A program made the position numbers and the translations under genes. The notes below the pieces were generated by a model. It was not told the origin of the DNA, ran no database searches, and was given only the letters and a program-made list of their open reading frames with translations. 64,000 nt of DNA, taken from assembly GCA_013397435.1 (NCBI GenBank), contig VZRG01000276.1, positions 434,001 to 498,000 on the forward strand, in the 5' to 3' direction. Positions within the stretch are counted from its first letter, which is position 1; every line of letters starts with the position of its first letter. Of the stretch, positions 20,741 to 34,000 are shown in pieces. This DNA is from Erythrocercus mccallii. Taxonomy: Eukaryota > Chordata > Aves > Passeriformes > Dicruridae.

Positions 20741-23700
20741 ACAATCTAATCAGTAATACTTACTCTCATTTTACTCTCATTTAGTAATTTTTTTTTCACT
20801 GATTAAAGAAGTCTACCTGTAGTCCCACCCTAAGGGGTTAGCAATAATAGAGCTGCTTCTCAGGGGAGGATGAGCCAGGAGTCAAGGGAGAGCAACCATA
20901 GCACAAGCACAGAACATGAAATTACTGACCAGAACAAAATCTAGTAAGACTGGTGTGGTAGTGGGAAAAGATTCATCCATAGTCCTAGATAAGATGAGAT
21001 AATGAGTCATGTTTAGAGTCTAGCCAGAAAAATCTGGGGAGAAATCTGGATGTAGTGGAGGACTGAGGGCTGTCCAGAAGGCAGGGCCCGGGGCTGGCCC
21101 TTCTGCAGTGTCTCTGGTGCAGGGACCGGCAGACTCAGGCTGGGCTGAAATGTGGTCCTGGGCTGCAGACAGGGGGAGTGAAGGTGCTGGGGATATGCAT
21201 AGGGACAGAAAGCAGTTGATAGTATTCTCAGGGTCCTGATAGCTTGACGAAATTTCACATTCCATTGACAATTGTTTTGATTGTATCTAAGCTATTCTCA
21301 GTGCTTATTCTCTGAATGTTTCTAGCTGCAAAAGTGATTACACTTTTTTACTATGAATGGAGAGGAATCAATACCAAACATTTAATCAGAACTTTCTTGA
21401 GCTTTGAAGAAAGTTACACATGGCTCCATGTCCTGTATTTAAGAGCACTCCTCTTTGTGATTAGACTGTAAAATATTTCTAATGATATTTCTACAGTTTT
21501 ATGGTTAGCAACATAACTCCATTTTGAAATGGGGTTTAAAAGTGGAATAATCACTTATAAAACCCAGCTCTTTCTGCTAATGAGTTGTTGTAATACTATG
21601 TGCACCGCAAAAGGAGCTTAATTTGTATTCCTTTCCAGGGGCCAGATCCTATGTCACGATAATTTCAGTGTGTGATTTTGAAAACCTTAATTCTACATTA
21701 GAAAAGGCTCTAAACCAGGAAAACAACATAGATAGAAGTGGATGTCTAATATAACCAGCTAGGTTCATCACTCTCCACTTAACTTGCCAAGTTCCCACTT
21801 GCCAGCTTCTGAGCTAGCATTCTGACAAGGAGGAAGAGGTACTGTGCATGAGCTTGCTGAGATGCATTACCAGTATTTAGAAAGGGGCAGGGAATGCTTT
21901 ATCTGAACTTAATCTCTTTAAGCCCAGAAACAGTCCAGCTTCCTTTTCTTCAAGTGCTAAACACTAGAAATATCTATTTGAAGAGGTAATTTCTTGTTTT
22001 ATTAATTTATCTCTTGTCCGTTCAGCAAAGTAGATTTTCTGTGGAGTGTTCTGGCTTTGTACAGCAGATTAATTTTAATGTGTCTATGCTTCACTTTGCA
22101 AATATGAAATAAGATAGTTTGTGTGATAGACAAACCCCAACTTCATATTTTCCAATTTGTTCAATGCTTCTGATTTTAACAGAGGCACTCCACAGAATTT
22201 CTGGATCACACAGAAGCAAAGTCACTTTCACTGTTAATAGGGATGAGACCGTAAGTTACACTTTCAAATTTAAAAATTTAACAACCAAGCAAAACATAGA
22301 AGGAGACACGGTTTGGAGGAACAAATCATATAAATCATGATATTTCCTTTTGGAAGAAACATGGAGAATAATAAAATTCCTGTGTTCCCATCGAAAAGGA
22401 GGACAGACTTTTTTTATCCCCTCCTGTATATATGGGATATACTTACAATCCTATTGCACAGTCAGAAGATTTTCTCTGTGCTTGGAGGATAAAATTGCCC
22501 AAGTAAGCTTTTGTTCTAAAGGTGGAACTTTCACAAAATATACAGACTGAAAGGAGGAGAATATAAGTCAACATAAGGGAATAAACTAATTATGGCTGAC
22601 TGGATCTTGAATATTTATAATGCAGCCGGTAGCAGCTCCCTTTGGGCCCCTTGTTTACCAAGTCTGCTGAATTTATATGCCCTGACAGGACACATAGTTC
22701 TGAAAAGAGCTATGTGCATAACATCAGATATGGCTGGAATACTTACAGGCTGTAAAGCTTCATTCACCAAGGCTGTGTCTTTCTTTAAAAATACAAATTT
22801 GGAATACCTTTATTGTTGAAAGTGTATACAATGGATATCTAGAAAGAAAATCTAGGAAGCTGAAAAATGGGACCTAATATTTTGACAGAAAGGTTGACCT
22901 TTTATCCCTGATTATGCCAGGTTTTTGCCTCAAAACCATTTCACTAAGCAAGGCACTAATCCCAACAGCCTGTCAAACTCCACATCACATTTCTGTCACT
23001 TTTCCTCATCACTGGAACATGATGCAGAAAGCATTTTGTCTTTGAGGGCAAGTACAAAAGCAGGGCTTGCATCAATGGCAGAATTGATGGCAGAAACAGA
23101 CTGAAATGCGACTCTGTTTTGGTGTGGGATCACGTATCACACCCCTTCAAACAGGATTTATGAACAATTGTCCATCCAGGTGGCAAGTGAAATCTGTTTT
23201 TCCTACTCCCCTACTATCTATACAGTAAATTGCTGACAAATCTTCCTGTGTGGCCTCTTAAAGTAGAAAAGACCAAGCAGGGGAAAAAGTGTTTAAAAAT
23301 AACCTTTGAGAAAGAATACCTTTGAAAAATGTAGTTGCACAACAGATTCAATTGGTATGAGATTGTGCTGTCAAAAAGCTTTTTCACTCAGAGCTTCTTC
23401 AAATATAGCCAGACACTGAGCCAAGTGGAAGTCATAGGCATCTGGAATGGGAGCAGAACCATTTGTTAAAAAAATCATGGATGACCAGTGCTAATCCAAA
23501 ATCCTGGCGTGAGGGTTGTATTTTGGAGGCTCTGGCTCATCACACATCCCATGCCTCATCTTCATGGTGGCTCATGAGGATGTCCTAATTGCAAGCCATT
23601 TGATTGACAACTATAAGTAGGTACATGGCATTCCAGCCTGTGTTGCACATGTAATGAGTTAAAGAAAAAGGAAGTAGAGTTTCCTTTTCTCTCATTCCTC

Positions 23701-25208
23701 CCCAGTCTGTCCCAGTGGATGAGTGGAGATCCTTGCAAAGGTGGATGGTCTGCTCTGGATCTGCAGAGTGAGTTTGTGATGGGCAGATATAGCAACTGCT
23801 AACAGGCATAGAGTGGTGGGAAACAGCTTCTCTGAGGGCAGAGTAGGAGTCAAGATGGGCTCTGGGGAGTAATCAGCTGCCTGGTGGGCTTTGGGGTGGC
23901 ACAGTATTGTGTCACTGCTGGTCAGATGCTGCAGCACCATAGCTGTGCAGATGACAGAACCAGGGACAGGCTGCACACAACACTACATTTTACTGTAGTT
24001 TAACAATGATGTTCAATTGTACTGTACTCTATTTGTACATATGCCCTTGGAAATGTGATTTTTTCCAAACAGCCTTCAAAAAGAGTGTTCTATCACTTGA
24101 GATTTTTTATTTTTGCTGGCAATTACCAAAAGGCTTTCAACTGAAACAAGACTGTCCTTCATGGGTTTAAATGGGGGTGAAATCATGAGATTTTAAACTG
24201 ATTTTATTTTAATTAGGACAAATCTGTAAACATCTGACAAAAAATATCACTAATGCTACCAGCATTGTTAAAGTAGCCTGCAAGTTCCTATTATTGGAAG
24301 AACGTTTGTGAAATATATTCACAAAGCAGGAAATGTTTTACCACCTCACTCTGTTAAAAAGTCTGTCCATTCCTTCCTGATTCATCAATGAACTGGACTA
24401 TCTGATAGCCTAAGGCTCAGGCCCACTCAGTACACTAAAACCTCCTATAAATGGTGGGGGGGAAAACTAGTCAAGGAAAGATGATGACACTGCTAAAAGT
24501 AGTCCTTTAAGAGGGAGGAATGGGTGCCCAGCACAGGTGTGTTATGCAAAACTTTTGGTGTTAGCACATTTCCCTAATGCTTTATTAATGTCATATGTCA
24601 CATTTAAAATCTGCCAAGCATACAATGTGCAATAGTATACATCCAATATAAAATCAGACCAACAGATTTAGAAAAGCATGCTGGATGACGAAATGCCACT
24701 GGGCCTCTCTGAGTTAGCTACAGGCTTCTCAGATCATCCTGACATTTCTGTGACAGCATTGACCTGCTACCTGTGGCTGAGGATGTATCTCAAATGGTCT
24801 TTACAGAAAAAAGAATGTAGATAGTAATTTCCAGTAAAAAAAAAAATTAGTCTTGATTTTTTTCTTTAAGAATGTACATTCAAAGGAGAGAGAAAAGCAG
24901 AATCATAATCATTGTTTATTGTATTTATCTCAACAGCAGTAAAGAGAAAAGCAATGCATGTCTTCCTAATGTGAGAAACAGAAGTATCAAAGGCATGCTA
25001 TTTCAGATTATTGACCCATATCCCAACAGAGAAACCCTTCTGCATTTCACTGAAAGGTTCACTGGAAGGAGGTTAGCACTCATGAGTGGGTGTGGATCCC
25101 CTAGCCATCCAGCACCAGATTTTTCTCTCCCAAATTATATTTTCCTACATAGAAATAAAGAACAATGTGCTGTAATCGAGTATAAGGTATTGTAAGTGGT
25201 AATTATCC
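20741..25208. other. Mostly unique AT-rich sequence, no gene recognised
   Basis: No transposon was recognised in this 4.5 kb. Frames of up to 107 codons (24872-25195) and a set of overlapping minus-strand frames at 23562-23976 have no recognisable features. One exon-like segment (22183-22250) is listed separately. Confidence 0.5.
22183..22250 (+). other. Exon-like segment, 68 bp
   Basis: A good acceptor (TGCTTCTGATTTTAACAG) ends at 22182 and a consensus donor GTAAGT begins at 22251. Two of three frames are open across the 68 bp, so coding support is weak. It may be a non-coding RNA exon or a chance pair of sites. Confidence 0.2.
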
Positions 25209-25935
25209 TGTGGGCTCCAATTCAGAGACCTGTGTGGGCAGGACTGTCACCTCTGGAAGCCTCAGTTCTGACTGATGGTTGGTAGTAGAGAGACCGTACA
25301 CTGACTTGCAGTATGTTGCATCGTGTTTTCCTTGGACCCCCCCATACCCGGGATTTCACAATCCCTCGTGTCCCCTCCCAGACCCCTGGACTGCCCCAGC
25401 CAATCCCAGCCAATGCACGGGGTCTCCCCAGGTACATACCAGGGGTCCCGTCGAGTGCATTGGCTGAATCAGAGCCAGACCCCCCCTTTCCAAAGGTGAT
25501 TTGACCCCTTGTCTGTCCTTCGGACCTAGGACCACCCCCCCTCCCCTTCGGGATTGGGAGGTCACTGACCCCGCCCCCGACCCCTGCCCTGCACAAAACC
25601 CCCGGTAACCTCGTGGCCAGGGCATTCTGAAGAGCATGGCCCTCGTGTTTAGGTCTGCTGCTGATTTGGAATAAACCAAACTAAAGCCCCTCTTCAGAAT
25701 CGGCTTCTGATCTTCACTGAAAAACTCCAGCTGGACTTAGGGGTTTGCAGGACCAGGTCTGCTTCGGCCAGCCCTTGGAAATCTGGCTCACTCCGACCGG
25801 AGCTTCGGCGGGAACAAGCCCGGGCTTGCCCTACACGTGCTGCTGGCCGGGCTAAGGGTAAAGTCTCTGCTGTTGGAGACTACGGCAGCTGCCTTCCCTG
25901 GAACTATCTCGGCTCTCTGCCCCCTGCGAAGTCCA
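25209..25935 (+). mobile_element. GC-rich solo LTR, endogenous-retrovirus type, ends approximate
   Basis: A sharp composition change marks about 700 bp of GC- and CpG-rich DNA. On the plus strand it has U3-like C-rich sequence, a weak TATA-like CACAAAACCCCC near 25593, AATAAACC with AATAAA at 25670-25675, and a long GC-rich U5-like tail containing CCGGAGCTTCGGCGGG. Candidate starts are TGTGGGC (25209) or TGTGTGGG (25231). Candidate ends are CCCTACA (about 25834) or GGATACA (about 25943). No flanking duplication could be matched. The minus-strand frames of 124 and 107 codons are stop-poor GC-rich sequence and not a protein gene. Confidence 0.65.
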
Positions 25936-27345
25936 TTTGGATACAAAATCTGCAGCAGTATTAGTAGAAAACTCAATTATTTTATGGAAATAGAATATAG
26001 TCCATGGTTTCACTCAAGAAGTGTTGGATATTTCCAGGTTGAGAAGAGAAATCTTGTATTGTTTGTTTATACTGGTTGGTTTGTCAGCCTTGGTCTCCAA
26101 AATTTTCACTCTGTCAACAGTGCATAAAGATCATAAAATTGTTTATTCACACTATTCATTTAAAATACTGTCATGTTTTGTCTACTGGTGTTACAATAAT
26201 AAATCTGTTACTCGAGATTTATCCCTTGGCCAAAAGAACAGTGACATTATATTTCACTGGCTATTCCAGCAGAAAACATCAGGCAGAGCATTTTTATGCT
26301 TTCTGAAATATGTTAACAATAGCTGCATTGTGGATTTCATTCCACACACTACACAGGCGAGCTCTGGTATACCTTTCAGAGAAAATAAGCAGACAATTGC
26401 TTGCTTCTGAACTACAAAGTATGAATGCAGTGCTTATTTTTGCTCTCATTTTTCATCCCAGGAGTAAAAGGAAACTCTTCAATTCATTGCTGAAGTGTGC
26501 TAGATGTTTGTTTACTTTGATGAGATGAAAGGATGATATTTCAAAAGTGCATACCCATATATTCCAATTTTGTAGAGTTTCTGATGCTGAAAGACTCTAT
26601 GTTGGCTTTGGGGATAAAGTAAATCATACACTTTCGGCTTGGCTGTTTATCATTCACACAGTGTCTCATTGTTAGAATTCCCTGAACCAACTAAGTGTTT
26701 ATAACTGCTTATTGAAGACTGCTTTTCAGAGTCCTCAGTATAGCATAAGAATACGTTATGGTTGTGACTACTCTAATACATTAGTTCCTGAATCTTATTG
26801 TGGGGTGAATGTTTAAAAATTTTTTTTTCTTTCATCTTCTTCAGCTGTGTCAGTAGTAATTTCCAGTTTATTTTCTAAGGGGTATTAGACAACCTACTGA
26901 GACAAGACACAGTGAAGTTAATTCTCATTCTAAATGCAATATATTTTAAAATCAATTTCAGTGTTTTCATATGGAGAAAAAGTAGAAGCATAGCAATACC
27001 AGACACTTCTAAAATGTAAAACTCCGTGTAAAAAATTTAAAGCGCATCCTTATATTTAGACACAAAATATCTGTCTAAGAAACTAAATCCCCCAAATACA
27101 TAAGAAGAGCAAAACCAGTTGTGTAATGAGTGTAAGAAGCTGTGGCAATATTTCAAGGTCAAGTGTGTTGCACTTTGTAAATCTATCATATATCTTAAAA
27201 GTTGAGCTTTTGCTTAGCCTGTTTTCCTCTCAGTCTGTGATTATGGTGTCGAATAGCTCATGAATACTCAAGAAAATTGAATTTGACATTTGTGAAGAAA
27301 GCCATAGCAAGAAGATGCCCTTTACCTGCTGTGGCTGTACACTAA
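25936..27345. other. AT-rich sequence, nothing recognised
   Basis: Overlapping plus-strand frames at 25837-26528 (up to 129 codons) have no recognisable protein features, and their start lies in the LTR. No splice-consistent structure was seen. A T-rich run is at about 26818-26840. Confidence 0.5.
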
Positions 27346-29172
27346 CCATAGAATATATCATAGAATGGTCTGGGTTGGAAGATACCTTAAAAATAATCAA
27401 ATTTCAAGCCCCATACCATGGGCAGGAACGCCTTCTGCTAGACCAGGTTGCTCAGAGTCCCATCCAACCTGGCCTTGAACACTCCAGGGATGGGCCATTC
27501 ACAGCTTCTCTGAACAACCTGTTCCAGTGCCTCACCACACTCACAGTAAAGAATTTCTTCTCTATATTTTTATGGATCAAGCTGGAGCTTCGGACAAGCC
27601 CTGCCTAAAGCTAAGACTTTTGGCAGCAACTTGAATCTAGGTGGCCCACACCTAAAATCCTTCCAGCTCACACATTCTAAGCATGACAGATCAGGACTAG
27701 TATAAAATTATTTATTGAGTTATTTATTGAATAGACAGGAGATATCAGAGAAGAGGCTTTAAATAGAGTTACTTACTCCACAGTATAAAACACAAGAACA
27801 GTAGCAGATTACATAAAACAGTGCATTATCAAGGTACCTATACTATAGCTAGGAAAGAAATAGTATAGACTAGAAGTCAATGTAACTTACCACCAAGATG
27901 ATGATAGTCTACAAAGTCCTACAACTCAACCCTTAAGGGAGCAACCACAAAATTGGTGTCCCAAGAGACTCCCATGCATATCCAGGGAATGTGCAGAAGA
28001 TTTCTGCTTTGTGCAAGTTGGTGTAGCTTTTATAGTTTGTAGAGTGAAGTGTCTGTCAGTCAGAAATTTCCAGCTTATCTTTTCACATCTGCTTTCCACA
28101 GCAAGATGCTTACTGTCAGCTGAAAACATCAATTCCAAGGCACCGAAATAGCTCACTAAAAGACAAAGTGTCTTGACTAAGTTGTTTCACCAAGGCTTAT
28201 GTAAGACTCATGTGAGAATGAGATGTCCTGAGTTATTTCATTAATTAACAAGGAACAGAGAAGCTTTCCTGGGGGTGGGATGGGTTGGGGTGAGTTTCCC
28301 TGCTACATATAGCTAATCTAAAACTACCTTCTTTCAGTTTAAAGCCATTCCCCATTGTTCTGTAAAATGCCTCTGTAAAAAGTCCCTTTCCAGCTTTCTT
28401 GTAGGTGTCTTTAAAATACTGGAACTGTGCTATATGTCTCCTGGATCCTTTTCTCCAAGCTGAACAGCCCCAATTCAGCCTGTCTTCACTGGAGAGGTAC
28501 TCCAGCCCTCTGATCATCTTTGTGGCCTCCTCTGGACTTGTTCCAACAGGTCCATATCTTTCTTGTGCTGAGCGCACCAGAGTTGGACACAGCACTCCAG
28601 GTGGGGTCTCATGAGGGCAGAGTAGAGGGGCAGAATCCCCTTCCTTGACCTTCTGACTGCTTCTCTTTTAATGAAGTCCAGGATGCTTTTGGCTTCCTGG
28701 GCTGTGAGTGCACATTGCTGGCTCATGTTTCACTTCTCATCCACCAACATTCCCAGGTTCTTTTCCTCAAGGATGTTCTCAACCCATTCTCCAGCCAACC
28801 TATACTTGTGCTTGGCATTGCCCCATCCCCATGGAGTGCCTTACACCTGGCCTTGCTGAACTTCATGAGGTTCTCACAGCCCCACCTCTCAAGCCTGTCC
28901 TGGTCTCTCTGGATGTCCCTTCTGTCCAGCCTGTCAGCCACATCACACAGCTCAAGGTGGTCAGCAAACTGCTGAGGGTGCTCTTGATCCCAGTGTCCAT
29001 GCCACTGACAAAGGTGTCAAACAGGATCAGTACCAACCTCTGAGGGATGCCAGCCATCACTGCTCTCCACCTGGACATTGAGTCATTGACTACAACACGT
29101 TGAGTGCAACCATCCAGCCAATTCTCGGTCCATCTGCTAAATCTGTGTCTCCCCAATTAGAGACAGTCTGAC
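27346..29172 (-). mobile_element. CR1 LINE 3' fragment (reverse transcriptase to 3' end), split by an LTR
   Basis: Minus-strand CR1 sequence runs from about 29172 (reverse-transcriptase domain) to the 3' tail near 27350, and is interrupted at 27573-28307. Peptide pieces in shifting frames follow the CR1 ORF2 order: NWLDGCTQRVVVNDSMSRWR, IQRDQDRLERWGCENLMKF, MSQQCALTAQEAKSILDFIK, LPLYSALMRPHLECCVQLW, then KMIRGLEYLS and GNGFKLKEGSFRLAI. The catalytic FADD box is replaced by a decayed stretch (SSLLTT). Several frameshifts and stops show the copy is dead and 5'-truncated, the usual state of CR1. The tail reads ATCATAGAATGGTCTGGGTT. Confidence 0.93.
27573..28307 (-). mobile_element. Solo LTR inserted in CR1
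   Basis: CR1 similarity stops after GAATTTCTTCTCTATAT and resumes at AGCTAATCTAAAACTACC, so the 735 bp between is an insertion. On the minus strand it starts TGTAGCAGGG and ends TTGATCCA. It has a TATA box (CTATAAAAGC, about 28025-28034) and AATAAATAACTCAATAAA about 300 bp downstream. This is LTR architecture with no genes attached. The flanking 5-mers (TTTTA and TATAG) do not match well, so the precise ends may be off by a few bases or the duplication has decayed. Confidence 0.75.
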
Positions 29173-30986
29173 ACTGAAGAGCAGTGCCAAATGATTTGCA
29201 TAAATTTAGATGAGCTTTAATTAAAATATGCCCCATCCCCATCTTTTTATATTTTAAAACCCAAACTCCTCATAAGTACTTATTAGCAAGACACTGTTTT
29301 CCTTAATCCACTTGTTTTCTGTTGAGGAAATACCGTAACATGTACATGTCATGGCAGAAGAGGAGAATTATAACTTGGTATCATACAGGAGCTGCAGTCA
29401 ATAAATAACTTCATTCTTCCCTATGTGTTACATTATCTGTTCAGACATGGGGATAGATTGGTTGTCACAGCCTTACATATCCCCTCCTTATCTGTTTGCT
29501 GTGTTACTAACATCAGCTGAATTGGTTTTTGTTTTGTTGTTTAAACGTTATGTTTAGACACACTGTATTTACTTCTCATTTGGTTGCATGCTACTGCATA
29601 CCTGGAAGAGTCAAGTCTTGTGTAAAATCATTGGGAAATCCAAGGATGTCACCAAAAAATCTTTCTGTTTAAATGAGAATGCTGTGCTATATATTTTGGT
29701 GAAAATTCCTGAAGCATGAACATGTTATTCAGACTGAATTTTCTCAAAATCTATGCTTTGACACAAGAGGCTGTAAATGAGATGTGAATTTTCTGTCTGA
29801 AATATTTTAAAGATTTTTTTAAAGTCTCTGGCACCTGTACACCTCCTGTCATGATAACTGAAGTACACTCAACCAGTAACTAATAAGAATGCTAGGGAAC
29901 CATCTGGCAAGAATATTTCTAGGTTTTGGGTCTGTAAAAATAGATGAAGAGTATCTTCAAAAACCAGTGTGGAAGGAAGAAAAACAGAAGATTCACTGGT
30001 TCAAATTAGCTGAGTAGAGGGTGCAAGTGACCCATAAGACAGACCACATTGGGTTCAGTCCAAAGGTGAAGCTCTGCTGGTAGCAGAAGCACAAGGACAG
30101 TATCTAAATGATGGCAGACACGGAAGGATCTTTCTCTTAGTCCACTTGCTTCTGTCAAGACCAAGTGTCACTACCTTATTAAAGGAATGCTTTATGGTTG
30201 TTGGGTAAAGTGGCTTTCTGATAGTCATAGGGAAATTCTGTTCAATTCCTGCTCAGCACCAGAGCTATGAAGATGCTTCAGCATCACAGTGAATCCAATA
30301 TTTACCTGACCTGCAGCCTTCATTCTTATTCTCATCTTATTCTTATTCCCATCTGCGAGCAGTGGCCAGAATCAAATAGAATTATTTGACTGATACCAAA
30401 GATGAGACAAGCTTTTTAGGCTAGTACTGTAATAGCCAAAGAAATTCTTGTGCAGCTCTCTTCCTCGTTCTTCAGAACCTAACTGAATTATGTATCTTTG
30501 AGGAGATATTTTAAGGATTTTGTACAGTGTGTACTGTTAGCATTGAAGTGGCTTTAATGCAGAGAAAAGCTTTAAAGATTTTTCTGATTTTTTATATAAA
30601 ACAGAATCCAGCAGCTCTTTGTGAAGATAATTACATGGAGAGGGTTTGTCTGAAGTGTGTTTCAGAGAAATAAAATACTCCTCAGATAACACTTTATGGT
30701 CTGCATTTTTTGGAAGTTTAGCTTCTCTGAGTGAGATGCTTTAATCAGAAATAGGATTATGTAAACCCAGTGCTTGAAAGATCCCATTTTCAATACATAG
30801 AGAGAAATCATTCTGTTTAATGTCTAAGATCATAAAAAAAATGAGCATTACTCAACAAAACAGTCTTACGGACCTTCCTTTTCCTAAGATAATAAAAGTA
30901 AATTTGGCCAGATGTTACTGATCATTGTTACAAAGTTTTGATGATCCATGGGACTTTAAAGGAGTAGAAAACAGCTGAAACTGATA

Positions 30987-31021
30987 CTGATAACACTACT
31001 GATAACACTACTGATAACACC
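30987..31021. repeat. Three tandem copies of a 12-bp unit
   Basis: CTGATAACACTA-like units occur three times in a row, preceded by a partial CTGATA. This is a short minisatellite-like repeat with no evident function. Confidence 0.85.
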
Positions 31022-34000
31022 ATTATACATTTATTTGACTTGGGATAAGAAATAAGATGAAGTAAAATTAGGTCTTTGTTTTAATAATACCCAAGTGACA
31101 GTGCTCAGGACATAACTAAGCTACACTAGAAAAGAGGATGCCTGTTAAAACACATGAATACGAGAGTCCAAAAATTGCTCAAAAGAAAACAAAGTTTTTA
31201 CTATTTAAGGCAAAAGTATTGATGTAACATTATCAAGAAAATTTGAACATTATTGCTTTTTACATAGTGAAAATGTGAACGAATGTTACAAACAAAAATT
31301 GTAGCCGTGGTGTTTCATAAATTAAAGAAAAAAATTAATTATATTTATTTCCTGTAAGAAAACATCAGCCCTAAACATGTGCTGTTAATGCCTCATTTCA
31401 GTTCTGGCCTGCTACAGTCAGAGCTTCTGCAGGTCCTGTTGTGCATGCTAATGGCTAAGAAATTGAGATGTAATGAAAAATTGGTGTATATTAATGAAAA
31501 AATTCAGGCACTTTTGGGGGTGGTAGATGCAATTGTATTTTGATTTTTCTTCTTGTGACGTATTAAAAGCCATCTAAACCACCAAAAGGTTGTCTGCTTG
31601 TTATTCTGGACATTCAAATGATGAAGAGATTCAGTTGCAAGAAGTTTTGTGCTTTAAAAGCAAATGATTCCATAAGACCAAAATGATTTAGTATCTGTCT
31701 CCACCCTTCTGCTGATCATGAATCTGGCTTGCTAGAGCTCCTTGATTAATAACTACTACTGTTTTAGGTGCAATTTCAAAATACTGCTTTGATCATTCTA
31801 AATTATGAAAATAATTGAAATGTTGCTGAAGTGCTGACTGATAATTCAGACTAGGCTGGTCTTTTGTGTTGGTATCGCTGATCAGGATAGAATTTTTATT
31901 GGACAACTCTCCTATTTAATAGAGTATTTTTATAAATATAAAAAATGTGCTTTGAAGCTAATAACTTCAGCCTCCTTAATGTGAGGCAGACTTGGCAGCA
32001 GTTGAGATATGAAGGCAAGGGGAAAGTAATCAGAAAGTATCTGAGTAGTATCTGCATTATAGTAATGTTGACTATACTCATCTCCTTCCTCCTCACACCA
32101 CAGATCATTCCTGGGTAATATAGGGCAGTTATTTCCAGGCTGGGGCACAAAGACCTGCCATTGATAAACATTGGAGGAATCCAGTTATGTGATGGGTTTT
32201 CAAGAGTTGGAGTTAACTGAACTGACATTAGTCCATTAAATTATACTATTGTGCTAAACTCCCAAGAGAAACAGTAAGTGGTTAATTTATTTTCAAGTAT
32301 GATATTTTAGAAGATCGCATTTGTAAACAAATATACCATTTCATTATACAGCCATTATATCTCCAAAAATGGCAGGCTTTGTCACTAAATCAGACTGAAT
32401 TTAGTATCTTTAGTGCTCAAGTGTCAGGAATAATGGTGTCCTTATTTCAGATATGGTGATATTTGGAGTTCAGGGAAGAGGAACTGAAAATATTGAGTCA
32501 TATGTATAGTAGTTTTGCTAGCACTCTGTACAGACTACAGTGTTGGAATTTCAGAATTTAGAGGGTCAGAATTTTTAATTAAAAAATAGAGAGAAATTGA
32601 GTATTGTCAGTGTAAGTCAAGTGGTTTTTTTTTACCCTGCAGCTTAGAACTTCTTAAGACACAAAGTTTTAAAAAGCATAAAATAATCTAGTGTGAAAAA
32701 CCCTCTTAAAGACTGGAACCTTCAAATTTGGAAGGGAAATCTTAGGACATTGTTAGTGTTGACTAGAATATTTATAATGTATAAATACTCAGTAGAAATA
32801 TGTAATAATATATTTTAAAGAGACCAAACCCTAATAGCCGTCTTTCCTTATTTCCTGTTTGTTTGCCATTGTACAGATGTGGCTGTATTGGGCTCACTTG
32901 TGAGTCTGGGCTACTCCTCTTGGCAGAGCAACACAGGCCACTTTCCCCAGCATCTGTTTGGCTGACAGGAGAGTTCCATTCCTTTTCTGTGCTCCTAACT
33001 GGAAGGCTTGGGAAATCATCCCCGTGACTCCTTTTGGACAACCAGAAACCAGACCCAACATTCTCGTTCTATTTTCTGTGCTCAGATGAGTGGTGAATAA
33101 AGAAACTAGGTCTCATTGCAGGGAAAAAACAAATCTAATCCAGTCATGCTGGATGATGGAAGCAGAAGGTCTCCCAGGATGGCGAGTCAGCAGTCAAGGA
33201 TTAAAAAATAATTACAGCAAGCAACTCATGATGCAAGGTGTTCTCAAGAACTTTCTCAACTTCCTTTTAGGTATTGGCAGGAACTGCACTCAGTAAGACT
33301 AGGAGAGCATAGTAAGTCTTTACAAAATAATTTTCCTTAGCTAAAGCTTCTAGCACTTGAAATGGTAAAAGGGCAGCTATAGTTTAGCTCACAATACTGC
33401 TACATTTTAGTCAGAATGCAAGAAAATGTGGAGGAATTTAAAATAAGTAACAGGAATTCAACATTTGGAGACTGGATTATACCAAGCACATCAATCCTAC
33501 TTTTTATTGTTCAGCTCATGTCTGAGCACTAAATATAAATAGGGATGCAAGGTAGTTTCTTCTGTCCTCTGAATGGCTCAAGCCATTGTGCAGGTAATGA
33601 GAAGAGTGTGGGATATAATTCTGGAATTGCATCAGGGACTGGTGGCTAATGTGATAACAAAGAAACTCCCACCTTCCTAGTTACTTTGGACATAGGTCTC
33701 TTTAACCCATGGAAAAACTTTGCATCTTAATGTAGTCCTGCACTCCTGTAAAATATCAGTCTGGGCACAAAGAATATTCCACTGACCCTCACTCCTCCCC
33801 TGCCTCCTCCTGTGTTTGTCCTGTGGACAAACCGTGGACCTGCTCTTGGACCCTGGGTCACATGCAGTCAGTCAGCAGTGTTTGGGGCCCATGGGCTGGA
33901 TGTATTTTTAATATGTCACCACAGCATGGCAGAAAGGTGCCATTAGCTGCATGGGGAGTCAACAGCAGAGCTGTGGGTGCAAAAAAAAAAGTTTCTAGCA

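Noticed and set aside
25222..25679. Minus-strand frames of 107-124 codons
   Set aside because: Antisense to a GC-rich LTR with a clear plus-strand polyadenylation signal.
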